Assembly (NCBI RefSeq): GCF_035222375.1
Contig: NC_085888.1
Location: forward strand, 1,612,001 to 1,676,000
Direction of reading: 5' to 3'
Source of the DNA: Podospora pseudocomata
Lineage: Eukaryota > Ascomycota > Sordariomycetes > Sordariales > Podosporaceae
Length of the DNA stretch: 64,000 nucleotides
Shown piece after piece: positions 54,712 to 64,000 of the stretch (positions within the stretch are counted from its first letter, which is position 1; every line of letters begins with the position of its first letter). The notes beneath the pieces were generated by a model, which saw only the letters and a list, made by a program, of their open reading frames with translations, was not told where the DNA came from and made no database searches. The translations under genes and the position numbers were made by a program.

Positions 54712-55736
54712 CTTGACTGGTTTTCTTGGGTTTTTTGTGTCGGTGTTTGACCGTTGATGAGGGTCCTCGTCGGATACTTGGAAGGCAATGGTGGGGGGGG
54801 GATTTTATAAGTCGCGGTTTCAGGCGGGGTTATTTACGACGCTGCGATGATACCCGATAAGCGAATGCTCTTCTCTCTTTCGGGACGTGGGAATTCACAC
54901 GAGGGGGGTAATATTCAAAGTGTTCAAAAGAAGGGAGAGGGAGAAAGTAAGAAATTATCATTCAGAAAGCATGCAAGAAAAAAAGTTTGGATCTGAAAAT
55001 CAGTTGAACCCCACCCCACCAGGGAATGGGATTGTTCCAAAAAAAATTCTGGAACCCCGCAGTCGTCCAAAACGGCTTTCCCCCGTCCGCCATCCCGCGC
55101 GCTTTTTTTTCGCGGTTGCTTGAGCCCAGGCCAGGGGTCCCCAGATGACGATGTTACCGAATGCGCTAACGGGAAGCGGCAGGTGGGTTTCAGCGGGACC
55201 TCTATATTTACGGCCTCCAGATTATACTTTCACGGCCTTCTAACCTCATTAGGTTCAACGTTGCAGATTTTACCCGTTTCTCCCCACAATACAAACCGCA
55301 GGTAAATTTGCGTGCAGCTTGTATGACTGTAAGACAGTGCCAGTCGTTCCTAGAAACCGATGCTGAGTTAGATTTTTGAAGGTTTGAGTGAGAGTCTTGA
55401 TATTACGGCGGTGAAGGTGTAGTGGTGAGGGGGTGGTGGTGGTGTTTGATGATGACAGTGGTGGTGGTTACAAACCCTAACCCTTTGTTTAACCCAGCGG
55501 CTCCCATTAATGGAAAAGGGCCCATTTTCCTGCCTTTTTTCTATATAATTTCTGGTCCTGGAGCATGCGCGTGTCGGCTGAAAATGAAAGGCAAAGTTCT
55601 GGAAATCAAATCGCTATGTTCATCGATGCAAATTGCAGCAAAAATTGGGTGCGTTTGACATCGTGCTGCATTTCCCCAACAGGTTAGAGACCACAAAAAT
55701 ATAATCCGTAGACCGTCGATATAGAGCTCCGGCGTT
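54712..55736. other. Intergenic, nothing recognised
   Basis: About 1 kb: XPT1 promoter and unassigned sequence. A GGTGG-rich repeat lies near 55425-55470, followed by a single short AACCCTAACCC motif. Confidence 0.4.
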
Positions 55737-56173
55737 TCAGCGGCAGCTGAGTGGGTAAGCGGAGTTCGCCGATGACCTCTGTTTCAGTCTTAACATATGA
55801 TGGTGATGGTAACATCTTTTCACTCTACCGTTTTCCGCGTCGGACAGAACAGCCAACTCGTTTCCCGACGACTTCTTTTCCACAAGGAAAAGCAGCATAA
55901 AACTCAGCTCGATAGCACCAGTCCAGTATCCTTTGACCAGAGTCTCAACGAACCAGAAAAGCACGGTTATGTCAATGAGGGAAGAACTTGAGATATGCCA
56001 AAGACGTTGTTCGAGACGAGTAGGAAGGAATAGTCCCATCCCGTAAAGTGTACTGATGCATACAGCAGCGTTACAATACATGAGTACGAGCTCTCCTTCC
56101 ATGTCAGTCGAGAAAGCTTGATGTCGCCAACATGGGTCAGTGGCAGAAGATCATAAGCGGATGAGAGGGCCAT
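55737..56173 (-). pseudogene. Broken multi-pass membrane protein gene
   Basis: One frame starts MALSSAYDLLPLTHVGDIKLSRLTWKE and stays hydrophobic to about 56060. A second frame takes over with AVCISTLYGMGLFLPTRLEQRLWHIS and the helices IDITVLFWFVETLVKGYW and AIELSFMLLFL. The two read as parts of one membrane protein with a frame change near 56060-56080 and no room for an intron. I do not recognise the family. The gene is divergent from the decayed PAQR gene next to it. Confidence 0.4.
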
Positions 56174-56410
56174 GACGATGTGTAGATTTCAAAGCACATT
56201 TTGATCTGAAGTCATGTTTAAAGTCCAGAGGGGTTAGTAGATAACAGTGCATTATTGCACGCCGTTTCTCTACAGCTAAATCTATCCCTCGAGTTGCCTT
56301 CCTACGCCTCACAACTTCTGAATATCATCCTGAGTGCCACTCTCCTTGGCCCCAACACGGCAACACCATCAAACAACTCACGACAGACTCAGTCGTAACC
56401 CCCATTAACA

Positions 56411-57281
56411 ATGGCGGCTCCACCAACACCGGCAGCCACAACCGACGCAACATCAAGGCAATTTCTCACCAACGTAGAGGTACCAGACTGGTACACCGAC
56501 TCCTTCATTTTCAGCGCCCACCGCCCCGTCACTCATTCCGTCAAGTTCAATCATTTGCTTCACAATCTCTTCTCTGTACCCCACTTTGCTCTGCCACTCG
56601 CGTTCTTACCACGATCTATGGTACGTATAGACTACCTCGCCATTCTTGTCCAGATTCTGGGGTCGTTTGTGTCGGGTATTTATCTGGGGTATTATTGTGA
56701 GGCAAGGCTGCAGACGGTCTATGGGTCAATGGTATGAGTTCCTTCTTCACGCATCGGAGGGCTGAGGCTGATTACCCTGGCCCACAACAGATTGCCGGTT
56801 TATCGGTTGCCACAGGATTCATCGTGGTGAATCCGTATCTTCAGTCACCGAGATATCGGATTTTGAGAACCATGAGCTTCGTAGTGACTGGTTTCTCAGC
56901 CCTTACTCCGATAACTCACGCTGCTGTCATCTTCCCATATCACCAACTTGATAAGCAGGCTGGGTTGAGACACTACTACGTCGAGGAAGATATCGTCCTG
57001 ATCGGCGTTGTGTTCTACATCGTAGGTTGCCCCTGTGTAACAGGCGAGCCGACGAGTTACTCACCATCACGTGTTTCTAGACCCGTTTCCCGGAAAGATG
57101 GAAGCCCGGAGTATTTGATTTCTAGGTGGCATCGCATCAGATATTCCATATTTTGATTGTCCTCTCCGCTGCGGCGGTGCATTTATATGGAATTAGGAGC
57201 GCGTTTGGATGGAATTATGAGAACCCCCAGATGCCCAGCAGAAACTTCACTGTAGCGAAGAAGGTAACACTAAGTAGTTAA
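56411..57281 (+). pseudogene. Decayed PAQR (adiponectin receptor/IZH, hemolysin III-type) gene
   Basis: Three exons (56411-56731, 56791-57021, 57081-57281) with good splice sites. Family parts are LLHNLFSVPHFALPLAFLP (HNExxNIxTHLxP region), IDYLAILVQILGSFVSGIYLGYYCEARLQTVYGSM, TGFSALTPITHA, TRFPERWKPGVFDF and SHQIFHILIVLSAAAVHLYG. Two defects are visible. The segment from the first to about the third helix, including the usual S-x-x-x-H zinc site, is missing (HNLF... runs straight into the IDYLA helix). And a TAG stop (57123-57125) stands where the family has W, just before the SHQIFH motif. Translation would stop at about residue 198. Members of the family regulate zinc and lipid homeostasis. 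Confidence 0.7.
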
Positions 57282-58276
57282 GGTACCTATAATCCTAGCA
57301 TTTCTCAAACACCATCCAAGCATTGTATGGATACTAAATGGATATGATACCAGCATTAAATGTCGCAATCCCAGCCTTGAATGTCAAAGTTCAAGCACTG
57401 AATGTCACAATCCTAGCATTGAATGTTATAATCCAAGTATTTAGCAATTTTAACCCCAGCATCAACGTTATATAACATATCTACCAGCTATCTTTTTAGG
57501 CCCTAATGATAGTAAACAATACCTCTTGACTATCACCTTATAGCGCATTGCTACTATCTTCCAAAGCATCGAGAATATCAAATATGCCTCTCGGTCTTCC
57601 TAGTAGGTATCCTGCTATCCATAAAGGGTTAAACATCATGAGCACAACTCTCTACCGTTTCCAGAGGTATCCTTATTTTCCGCCGAGTCCTTAAAATAAT
57701 AAGCATATCTCTTGATCCTTTAAAACAATATCCCCCGCAGTTTTGCAGGCATCGAAGAATAACGAACACTCCTCTCGACAATGTTGAAAATGCCTCTGCA
57801 ATCTTCACATGCTGTCGGAGAAAATGAAAACGCCCCTGACTGACTGGACAGACAGGCATTCTGCTATGGTAAGAGGCCTTTTTACCTAGTGACATGTCAC
57901 ATTGTGGTATGCTTCTGCTCATGTTTCATGTACTATGTTGGTTGCGTTATCAGTATTAGTCGGCACCTCTCTTATGATTTTTGGTAAGTTATCAGGAAGA
58001 ATTCATAGCTCCGCAACTGAGGCTGCTCCAACATGCATCCTTAGAAAGTAATGCATATGGTAAACGCATGAAACCTTTAAATGCGAACGTATCTCACCAT
58101 GTAGATGTACCGTCGTACCCCCACCTCTGTTACCTCACCCTACGTTACCCCACCTACCATGACCAAGCTCCCCTCCACTCTCCAACTTTACACATCTCAC
58201 AAACAATCTCTCTTCAACATTATCCTCAACACCCCCTTCGTATTCCTTCCGCATCACAGTCTTTTCTCATTTCACC
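57282..58276. other. Intergenic, 21-bp repeat and promoter of the FAD gene
   Basis: About 1 kb, AT-richer than average. It contains the 21-bp tandem repeat described separately and, toward 58276, the C/T-rich leader of the oxidoreductase gene. No other gene recognised. Confidence 0.4.
57350..57433 (+). repeat. 21-bp minisatellite, four copies
   Basis: Four head-to-tail units, 57350-57370, 57371-57391, 57392-57412 and 57413-57433, with consensus CMAGCATTGAATGTCACAATC, then a partial fifth. In one frame each unit encodes S-(I/L/T)-(E/K)-C-x-(N/S)-(P/S) and stays open across all four. Weaker copies may extend to about 57305. Confidence 0.85.
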
Positions 58277-59722
58277 ATGGACGAAAGAGCCTCCCTCCCC
58301 GTCTCCCTCCCAGTCCCCAACCCAACCACCTCCTACTGGCACACCCTAACCCCACCTCCCCTCACCCTATCACCCACCCACCGCTCAACCCCAGATCTCC
58401 CGTCTCGATGCGACACAGTAATCATCGGCTCAGGCATCTCAGGCGCAGCAATAGCTTACAACCTTCTCCAATCCCATAATACAACAACAACAACCTCCCC
58501 ACCAAATATCCTCCTCCTCGAAGCCCGCACCCTCTGCTCCGGCGCCACAGGCCGAAACGGAGGACACACCAAAGCAGCCTCCTACCGCACCTTCCTCTCC
58601 CACATCTCCTCCCTCGGTCTAGACCAAGCGATCAAAATCGCGAGGTTAGAGCACAACAACATCAAGGCAGTGCATTCATTCGCCAAGACCAACAATATCC
58701 AATGTGATCTGTTTGAAGGGGATACAACAGACGTCATCTACGACGCGGCGCAATGGGACGAGGCAAAAGAAGCGGTGCACAAAATGAAGGAGGTTTTCCC
58801 TGGGGATGATCCAGTGGGACGGTATATTTTGCTAGGGAAGGAGGAGCTGGAAAGGGACTACTTTGTTCATGATTATGATTATGAGGGGAAAAGAGAGGAG
58901 GTGAGAGGGGGAGTGAGGTATGCGGCCGGGGGGTTGTCGGCATATAAGTTTGTTATGGGGTTGTTGAGGTCAATGGAGGGGAAGGGGTTGAATGTTCAGG
59001 CCGAGACGGGGGTTAGCGAGGTAAAGAGGGATGGGGAAGGGGGCGGATGGGTGGTGAAGACGGGGAGGGGGGAGGTGAGGGCGGGGAGGGTGGTGATGGC
59101 TACGAATGGGTATACTGCGGGGGTGATGCCGGAGGTGTTTCAGGGGGTGGTTGTGCCGTTGAGGGGGCAGATCACGGCGCACAGACCTGGGAGTAAGATG
59201 GCGAAGAAGGTGTGTTTGGACACGACTTATAGTTTTATTTATGAGGGGGGGTATGAGTACATGATTACGAGGCCGGAGGGGAGTGAGCTGGAAGGGGATG
59301 TCATCATGGGAGGGGGGTTGGTGAGGGGGGAGGCGGAGGAGGGGTTGAGGGAGTTTGGGGTGAGTGATGATTCGGGGTTGAATCAGGGGATAAGTGAGTA
59401 TTTGAGAGAGACGACAGCGAGGTATTTTGGGAGGGATTGGGGGGATGATGATGCTGAGGGTCGGATAAGACAGGAGTGGACTGGGATTATGGGGTTCAGC
59501 CCGGATGGGTTTCCGTTTGTAGGGGAGGTTCCGAACCAGAAAGGGCTATGGGTGAGCACCAGCTTTCAGGGACATGGGATGGTGCTGTGCTGGATGTGTG
59601 CGGATGCTTTGGTGAAGATGATGAGAGGGACGGAGGAGGAGGAGCTGAAAAAGTGGTTTCCGGACATCTTTAGGATTACGGAGGAAAGGCTGAAGAAGAG
59701 GTTCAAGGGGAGGCTGAGTTGA
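58277..59722 (+). CDS. FAD-dependent (DAO-type) oxidoreductase
   Basis: A single exon of 481 residues. The FAD-binding GxGxxG is in DTVIIGSGISGAAIAYNLL (residues 46-64), the strand end LLLEARTLCSGATGRNGGHTKAASYR is diagnostic of this fungal DAO subfamily, a second dinucleotide element is RVVMATNGYTAGVMP, and the C-terminal FAD contact is GFSPDGFPFVGEVP...GHGM. No signal peptide is seen. The substrate (amine or amino acid) cannot be told. Codons are C-ending for the first 300 bases and overwhelmingly G-ending after about 58900. Confidence 0.92.
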   Translation: MDERASLPVSLPVPNPTTSYWHTLTPPPLTLSPTHRSTPDLPSRCDTVIIGSGISGAAIAYNLLQSHNTTTTTSPPNILLLEARTLCSGATGRNGGHTKAASYRTFLSHISSLGLDQAIKIARLEHNNIKAVHSFAKTNNIQCDLFEGDTTDVIYDAAQWDEAKEAVHKMKEVFPGDDPVGRYILLGKEELERDYFVHDYDYEGKREEVRGGVRYAAGGLSAYKFVMGLLRSMEGKGLNVQAETGVSEVKRDGEGGGWVVKTGRGEVRAGRVVMATNGYTAGVMPEVFQGVVVPLRGQITAHRPGSKMAKKVCLDTTYSFIYEGGYEYMITRPEGSELEGDVIMGGGLVRGEAEEGLREFGVSDDSGLNQGISEYLRETTARYFGRDWGDDDAEGRIRQEWTGIMGFSPDGFPFVGEVPNQKGLWVSTSFQGHGMVLCWMCADALVKMMRGTEEEELKKWFPDIFRITEERLKKRFKGRLS

Positions 59723-60694
59723 GTGATCATAGATGGCCACTTCACTTCAGGCAGATACATCATGGTGTGAATTGGAATCGGCATCTGTGAAGAGGGTCTA
59801 ATTATGTATCGTCCGAGATTGGAGCGCTTGGGTTGCACGAGATCTATGCTTTGTCCATGGAGATAACGCGGAAATATGAGATTGGCGATGATCATTGCCT
59901 GCCCCCATTGGGCCAACCCCACTCGACATTGGCTGCCCCATTGAGCATTTTCCCTCACATCGAGTTTGCTGTTGACTGCTGTGGGATAGAAATAAATCGC
60001 TAGCTTTCCCCGTTTCCCGCCGTTCTGTCCTCGACTGTCCTCGATGATGATATGCATCGCTCCAGGCGCCCGGGTCCAGCACACACAGGGATGGTGCGCC
60101 GGGACTCCCGCAGCCGGGAGCCGAGCATGTGGACCTGGGTCCATCTCGGGCTGGGCTGCCCCACTCTTTTCAAGCGGCACTACCCTTGCCAAGACAAGAA
60201 ACACTTAACCAAACTGCTGGGACAGAGGGGGAAACTCACCGCCATCCGTTGCCATCTGACCTTTTGACCTGCTGCCTGCTTTGTCAAGGGCACAGGGCAG
60301 GCAATGGTCCATCTTCACCGGGACATCACCTCCGACTGACCTCACCATTCATTTCCGAAAAAGTGCATAGCCTGGGCTGCTATTAAATGCCATGCCAAGG
60401 ACCCCCTGGTGGCCAATATGTACCGCTCCACTCCCGCTTTGGGACCAGCTCACACCCTGACCCCATCGCGGCTGCAACATTGCACCAGAGGTCTGGTAAA
60501 AGAAAGAGGAACCGCCCCCCCCTACCCCTACCCCGGCCATCTGATTTTCTAGGTTTTTTTTTCCAGCTTACCACTCTCTCGGGTCCGTCCCTTACCGAGT
60601 ATTTCGATCTAGCCTATCCCCTGACTTCATCCCCCTCTCTCACACTCGCGAGTTGGCTTCCCCCACCACACACGCATCATCTGTCACCACCAGC
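59723..60694. other. Intergenic FAD gene to methyltransferase
   Basis: About 1 kb: 3' end of the oxidoreductase gene and leader/promoter of the methyltransferase gene. Nothing else recognised. Confidence 0.4.
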
Positions 60695-62555
60695 ATGACG
60701 GGTGCCATACCCAAACCCGACGTCGCCATGTCACCAACAACGCCAAAGACAAAAACAAAACCATTATCACCAGTACAGCCAAACCGAAGCCCCCCTCCCT
60801 TCAGGCCCTCCACATCATCAAAAATGACAATCGAAACACTCCTCTCGCAAGATGAAGACGAGCTGCTGGCGGCGGTTTGCACCGACTCAACAACAGGATT
60901 CTCGCTACTAGCAGCAGCGACATTGGAAAAAGGAAAAGCGAGGGCGGCGACGACGACGACGACAACATCAAACGACTCAGCCCCATCATCCCAAATCAGC
61001 CCACGAGGCAGCCTCAATGAAAGCCCGACTGACTCGGCCGCCAACCTGGCGATAGAGGATATCGACAGCGTCAATTCGGATAGCTACCCGGCTTCGATGA
61101 CGAGCTCGATCAAGGCTCATGTGTATGAGGGGGGGTTGAGATATCACGCGTACAAGAGCGGGAAGTACGCTTTTCCGAATGATGAGATTGAGCAGAACCG
61201 GGATGATATGAAGCACTCGATGAGTTTGTTGTTGATGCAGGGCGAGTTTTTCTATGCGCCGGTTAAGGAGAGGTTGGAGGAGGGGGCCGAGGTGTTGGAT
61301 CTGGGTGAGTTTTTTTTACGTTTCGGGAATCAATTCATGTACGGCATGACCTCGGTCGAAATGGCAAAGGCAGGCAGGCTAGAGGGATGCAAAGGGGAGA
61401 GTTATGCTCTAGGAAGTCAGCGGTTGCTTCAACAAGGAAGCAAAATCAGACAATTCGTGGCCAGCCGGCTCCAGATTCATGTCGTCCATTCATGATGCCC
61501 GCTGTGGGCAGTCAAGCAACCAATCTTTCCTGTCCGTCGTTGCGACCAGTCATGTTTCACGAAAAAGAAAAAAAAAAGAAAATCTCGAAGCTGACCAAGC
61601 TGTGTGTTACGGCAGGTACCGGAACGGGCATATGGGCAATAGAAGGTAAGTGGCTCAAAAAGTTTCCTTTGATTCATCGGTGCGGAAACTTGCAGGAACG
61701 GTAGTCGTCGATGAGTGCACACTGCAGAAGCATACTCACATGACAAGGGCAACCGCATCAATCACTTCCGAAAACACTGCTGACAACTGACTTTCTCTAG
61801 TCGGCGACAAATACCCAAACACCACAGTCACCGGCATCGACCTCTCCCCCATCCAGCCAAACTACGTCCCCGAGAACGTCCACTTCTTCGTCGACGACTT
61901 TGACGAAGAATGGGTCGACCCGGACGACAAGTACGACTTTATCCATATCCGAAATGTGATGCACTCCGTGACGGATACAAAAGCGCTGCTTTCGCGGGTG
62001 ATGCGGTAAGCTTGGATCCCCCCCTCCCACCTTCCACCATCTATCTGCATCTAACCCACCCCTGCTAGCCACCTCAAACCAGGAGGCTACATCGAAATCC
62101 AAGACCTAGACATCACCCCCCTCTCCGACGACGACACCCTCACCCCCACGACCCCCTACGCCCTACGGGATTTTCTAAAATACATGGCCGCCGGGCTCGC
62201 AGCCCTGGGCTCGCACATGCACGCCGTCCACAAACTACCCGATGAGCTCGAAGCGGCTGGCTTCGAAGACATCAAGAAATCCAAACACAAAGCGCCCATA
62301 GGGATGTGGCCCAAGGACAAGAGGTTACGACTTTGCGGGCTGTTTTTGAGGACGGCGATGATGGACGGGCTGAGGGGTGTAAGCCAGAGGCCGATGGCGG
62401 CGTTGGGGTGGACGCCGCTGCAGATCGAGATGGTGTTGGTCAATGTGAGGAAGGCGTTGATGGATCCAAAGGTGCATGCGTATTTTACTTTTCATGTCAT
62501 CTATGCTAGGAAACCGCTGCAGGCAGGAGGGTGTCCTGGGTCTGATGAACCATGA
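60695..62555 (+). CDS. LaeA-like / TAM-type SAM-dependent methyltransferase
   Basis: Four exons (60695-61304, 61615-61644, 61801-62005, 62069-62555) give 443 residues. Exon 2 is a 30-nt micro-exon that encodes the heart of SAM motif I: VLDLG|TGTGIWAIE|VGDKYP. The motif II region is TVTGIDLSPIQPNYVPENV; then HFFVDDFDEEWVDPDDKYDFIHIRNVMHSV and RHLKPGGYIEIQDLD. The N-terminal 150 residues are disordered; Y-H-A-Y-x-x-GKYAFPNDE with RDDMKHSMS is the typical lead-in of fungal TAM/LaeA-like methyltransferases. Relatives regulate secondary metabolism or modify unknown substrates; there is no biosynthetic cluster next to it. The first intron is long (310 nt). Confidence 0.9.
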
Positions 62556-62715
62556 CGACGTGAGGGGCCTATCCATCTGGAAATGAAATACGGCAAGCGC
62601 CACCGGAACTGTGTAAATAGGTGATGAAATCAAAGTATATTATTCATCATGCTGATTACATTATACACACCAACACTCTCCGCCCAACCGGACACGGAGA
62701 CAGTGAACTGAAGCC

Positions 62716-63762
62716 TCAGTATCTACGAATCGCCGACTCGCCCCAGGAAACAGGAAGGTGTTCACTCTTATAAGAACTAGAGCACGGTCCTGCCTCATCC
62801 GCTTGGGCTGGGACTCCTACCAGCGGGAACTCGTCCACCGTCGACCTTCCCATCTCGCACTCTGCGCAAAGGCGGTATGCTGATGGTTGCCGTACAAAGA
62901 CATGCTGAATGTACTGGCCACATTCACAACAGTGTTCACTCAGGGCCGGTGGTGTTGTTGCTTCTCCAGATTCTGCTGTGTTTGATAATGCGGGCGTGGG
63001 TGTGGGGAAGAAAGCTGCTTCCCAGTCTGATGATGATGCAGGGGTTCGCACCCCGTTTGAATACGATGAGGCAGGTGTTGGCAACCCTGCGGAAGATGGG
63101 GGCGAGGAGGCAGCATCGGTTCGGGGCATGGTATTGGTTTGGGAGGTGGCATTACTAAGTTGGGAGCTATCGTTGGCTTCGGAGGTGCTATCACCACCAC
63201 ACATGGGGGCATTCATGCCGTTGCTTGTCCCGCTTCGAAGACCAAAGGTTTTGGCCATGACTTCCACCGCGGATTTCGACACAACCACAATGTCGCCATC
63301 GTCGGGCGGAATGCAGATGGATAACTCTGAGGATGGCAAGGCAATGGTGAAGAAAGACTCGTGTGGTGATGATGACGAACTGCTTTTCCCCAGGTCATCT
63401 GGCAAATCTGCAAGCCGCTTTTCTAGGCAGTTGATGTACTGCTGGTTTTGGCGATTCTGGGCTTTGAGAGCGTCGATGATTGTGTTGTTGGAATTGACTT
63501 GTGCTTCAAGAATGCGGATGCGGTTCAACGCCGTTGTGAGGGGGGCGCAAGAGAAGGGGCTTGAGGAGGGGAATGTTTGGGGGACTGGTGGGTATGGCGG
63601 TGGTGATCGTACCGCTGGTGTAGATTTGCGGTTGGAAGTTACCATGACGCCTGGTGCCAATGGTAGGTTGATGAGTGGGAATGGGAAAGTTTTCCTGAAT
63701 GGAGTGTTGAGCTTTGAGTGAAAAATCAGTGCCTGCGTTTTTGTCTTGGATAGGTATAGCAT
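62716..63762 (-). CDS. Protein with coiled coil and C-terminal Cys motif, function unknown
   Basis: An open frame of 348 residues; a second in-frame ATG at 63645 (MVTSNRKS) is an alternative and gives 309. A heptad helix (LTTALNRIRILEAQVNSNNTIIDALKAQNRQ) lies near the start, then FFTIALPSSELSICIPPDDGDIVVVSKSAVEVMAKTF, then a Ser/Thr/Pro-rich region. Near the C-terminus, CCECGQYIQHVF...YRLCAEC has two CxxC pairs spaced for one zinc ion. No known domain was recognised; a regulatory role is possible but unproven. Tail to tail with the methyltransferase gene (160 bp apart). Confidence 0.65.
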   Translation of the reverse strand: MLYLSKTKTQALIFHSKLNTPFRKTFPFPLINLPLAPGVMVTSNRKSTPAVRSPPPYPPVPQTFPSSSPFSCAPLTTALNRIRILEAQVNSNNTIIDALKAQNRQNQQYINCLEKRLADLPDDLGKSSSSSSPHESFFTIALPSSELSICIPPDDGDIVVVSKSAVEVMAKTFGLRSGTSNGMNAPMCGGDSTSEANDSSQLSNATSQTNTMPRTDAASSPPSSAGLPTPASSYSNGVRTPASSSDWEAAFFPTPTPALSNTAESGEATTPPALSEHCCECGQYIQHVFVRQPSAYRLCAECEMGRSTVDEFPLVGVPAQADEAGPCSSSYKSEHLPVSWGESAIRRY

Positions 63763-64000
63763 ATGGTCAGAGAGAGCTACGTCATTGTGATTGATCTAGA
63801 TCGGTATACTTGAAACTTTGCATACAGCGTTTGTTGCTTGATTAAGGGAACGTGCATAGATAGGTAGGTACCTTACTCTTTCCACATGCATGTTTCAAGT
63901 CCATGATCACCAACTACTGGCTGGCTCTTGGGATTGTTTCTTTAACATCGTTTCACGGTGACATCAAACACTCAATGGTATTTAAAAATGCAAAAATGGC
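63763..64000. other. Right edge of window
   Basis: Short upstream region of the preceding minus-strand gene. Nothing else seen. Confidence 0.4.

Noticed and set aside
55475-55490. AACCCTAACCC, like telomere repeats
   Set aside because: Fewer than two full units; a similar chance motif occurs near 48307. Not an interstitial telomere array.

Overview
The window is nuclear DNA of a filamentous ascomycete, most likely a Sordariomycete close to the Sordariales. The reasons are short introns (about 45-90 nt in most genes) with GTRNGT donors and CTAAC/CTGAC branch sites, dense protein-coding genes on both strands, an Asn/Ser/Pro-rich GC-rich proteome, and typical fungal families (Pth11-type rhodopsin, LaeA-like methyltransferase, GH47, DPM3, COA4, MGM101). 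Coordinates and splice sites below were worked out by eye from the sequence and the reading frames; no alignment or search was run.

Layout. 1-5 kb: no convincing gene, ending with a tRNA-Ser(AGA). 5.5-7.8 kb: mucin-like single-pass membrane protein. 9.9-12.1 kb: divergent pair PAM16 / YIP1. 13.3-15.2 kb: RCC1 with a histone-H1-like tail. 16.6-24 kb: Cys-rich small protein, METTL-type methyltransferase, divergent GH47 protein and an MFS transporter, all on the minus strand. 26.3-27.9 kb: rhodopsin-type receptor. 29.2-34.9 kb: a tight housekeeping block, BPL1 / COA4 / MGM101 / a REEP-Yop1-type protein, then an extended SDR at 35.8-36.9 kb. 37.5-42.6 kb: a gene-poor graveyard with an AT-rich island, nested solo LTRs, remains of a rhodopsin gene, of an NLR-linked domain and of a CmcJ-type oxygenase, and tRNA-like sequences. 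43.5-54.7 kb: a second housekeeping block with an LRRC40-like protein, DPM3, an unknown coiled-coil protein, OXLD1-like protein and XPT1. 55.7-57.4 kb: a second small graveyard with a broken membrane protein, a decayed PAQR gene and a 21-bp repeat. 58.3-63.8 kb: FAD oxidoreductase, LaeA-like methyltransferase and a Cys-motif protein.

Functionally there is no biosynthetic cluster or operon-like system. Mitochondrial functions recur (PAM16, COA4, MGM101, OXLD1-like), as do ER/Golgi functions (YIP1, DPM3, REEP-type, GH47). Several neighbours are divergent and share short promoters (BPL1/COA4 about 200 bp; PAM16/YIP1; unknown protein/OXLD1).

The most unusual signals are (i) a third-position switch inside many genes, where the coding strand is C-ending in the 5' part and G-ending in the 3' part; (ii) a solo LTR with a perfect 5-bp target duplication nested in an older, opposite-strand LTR of the same family; (iii) a GH47 protein that lacks most catalytic residues; (iv) a first coding exon of PAM16 that is only the ATG; and (v) two clusters of decaying genes. 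I did not find a clearly new defence or metabolic system.
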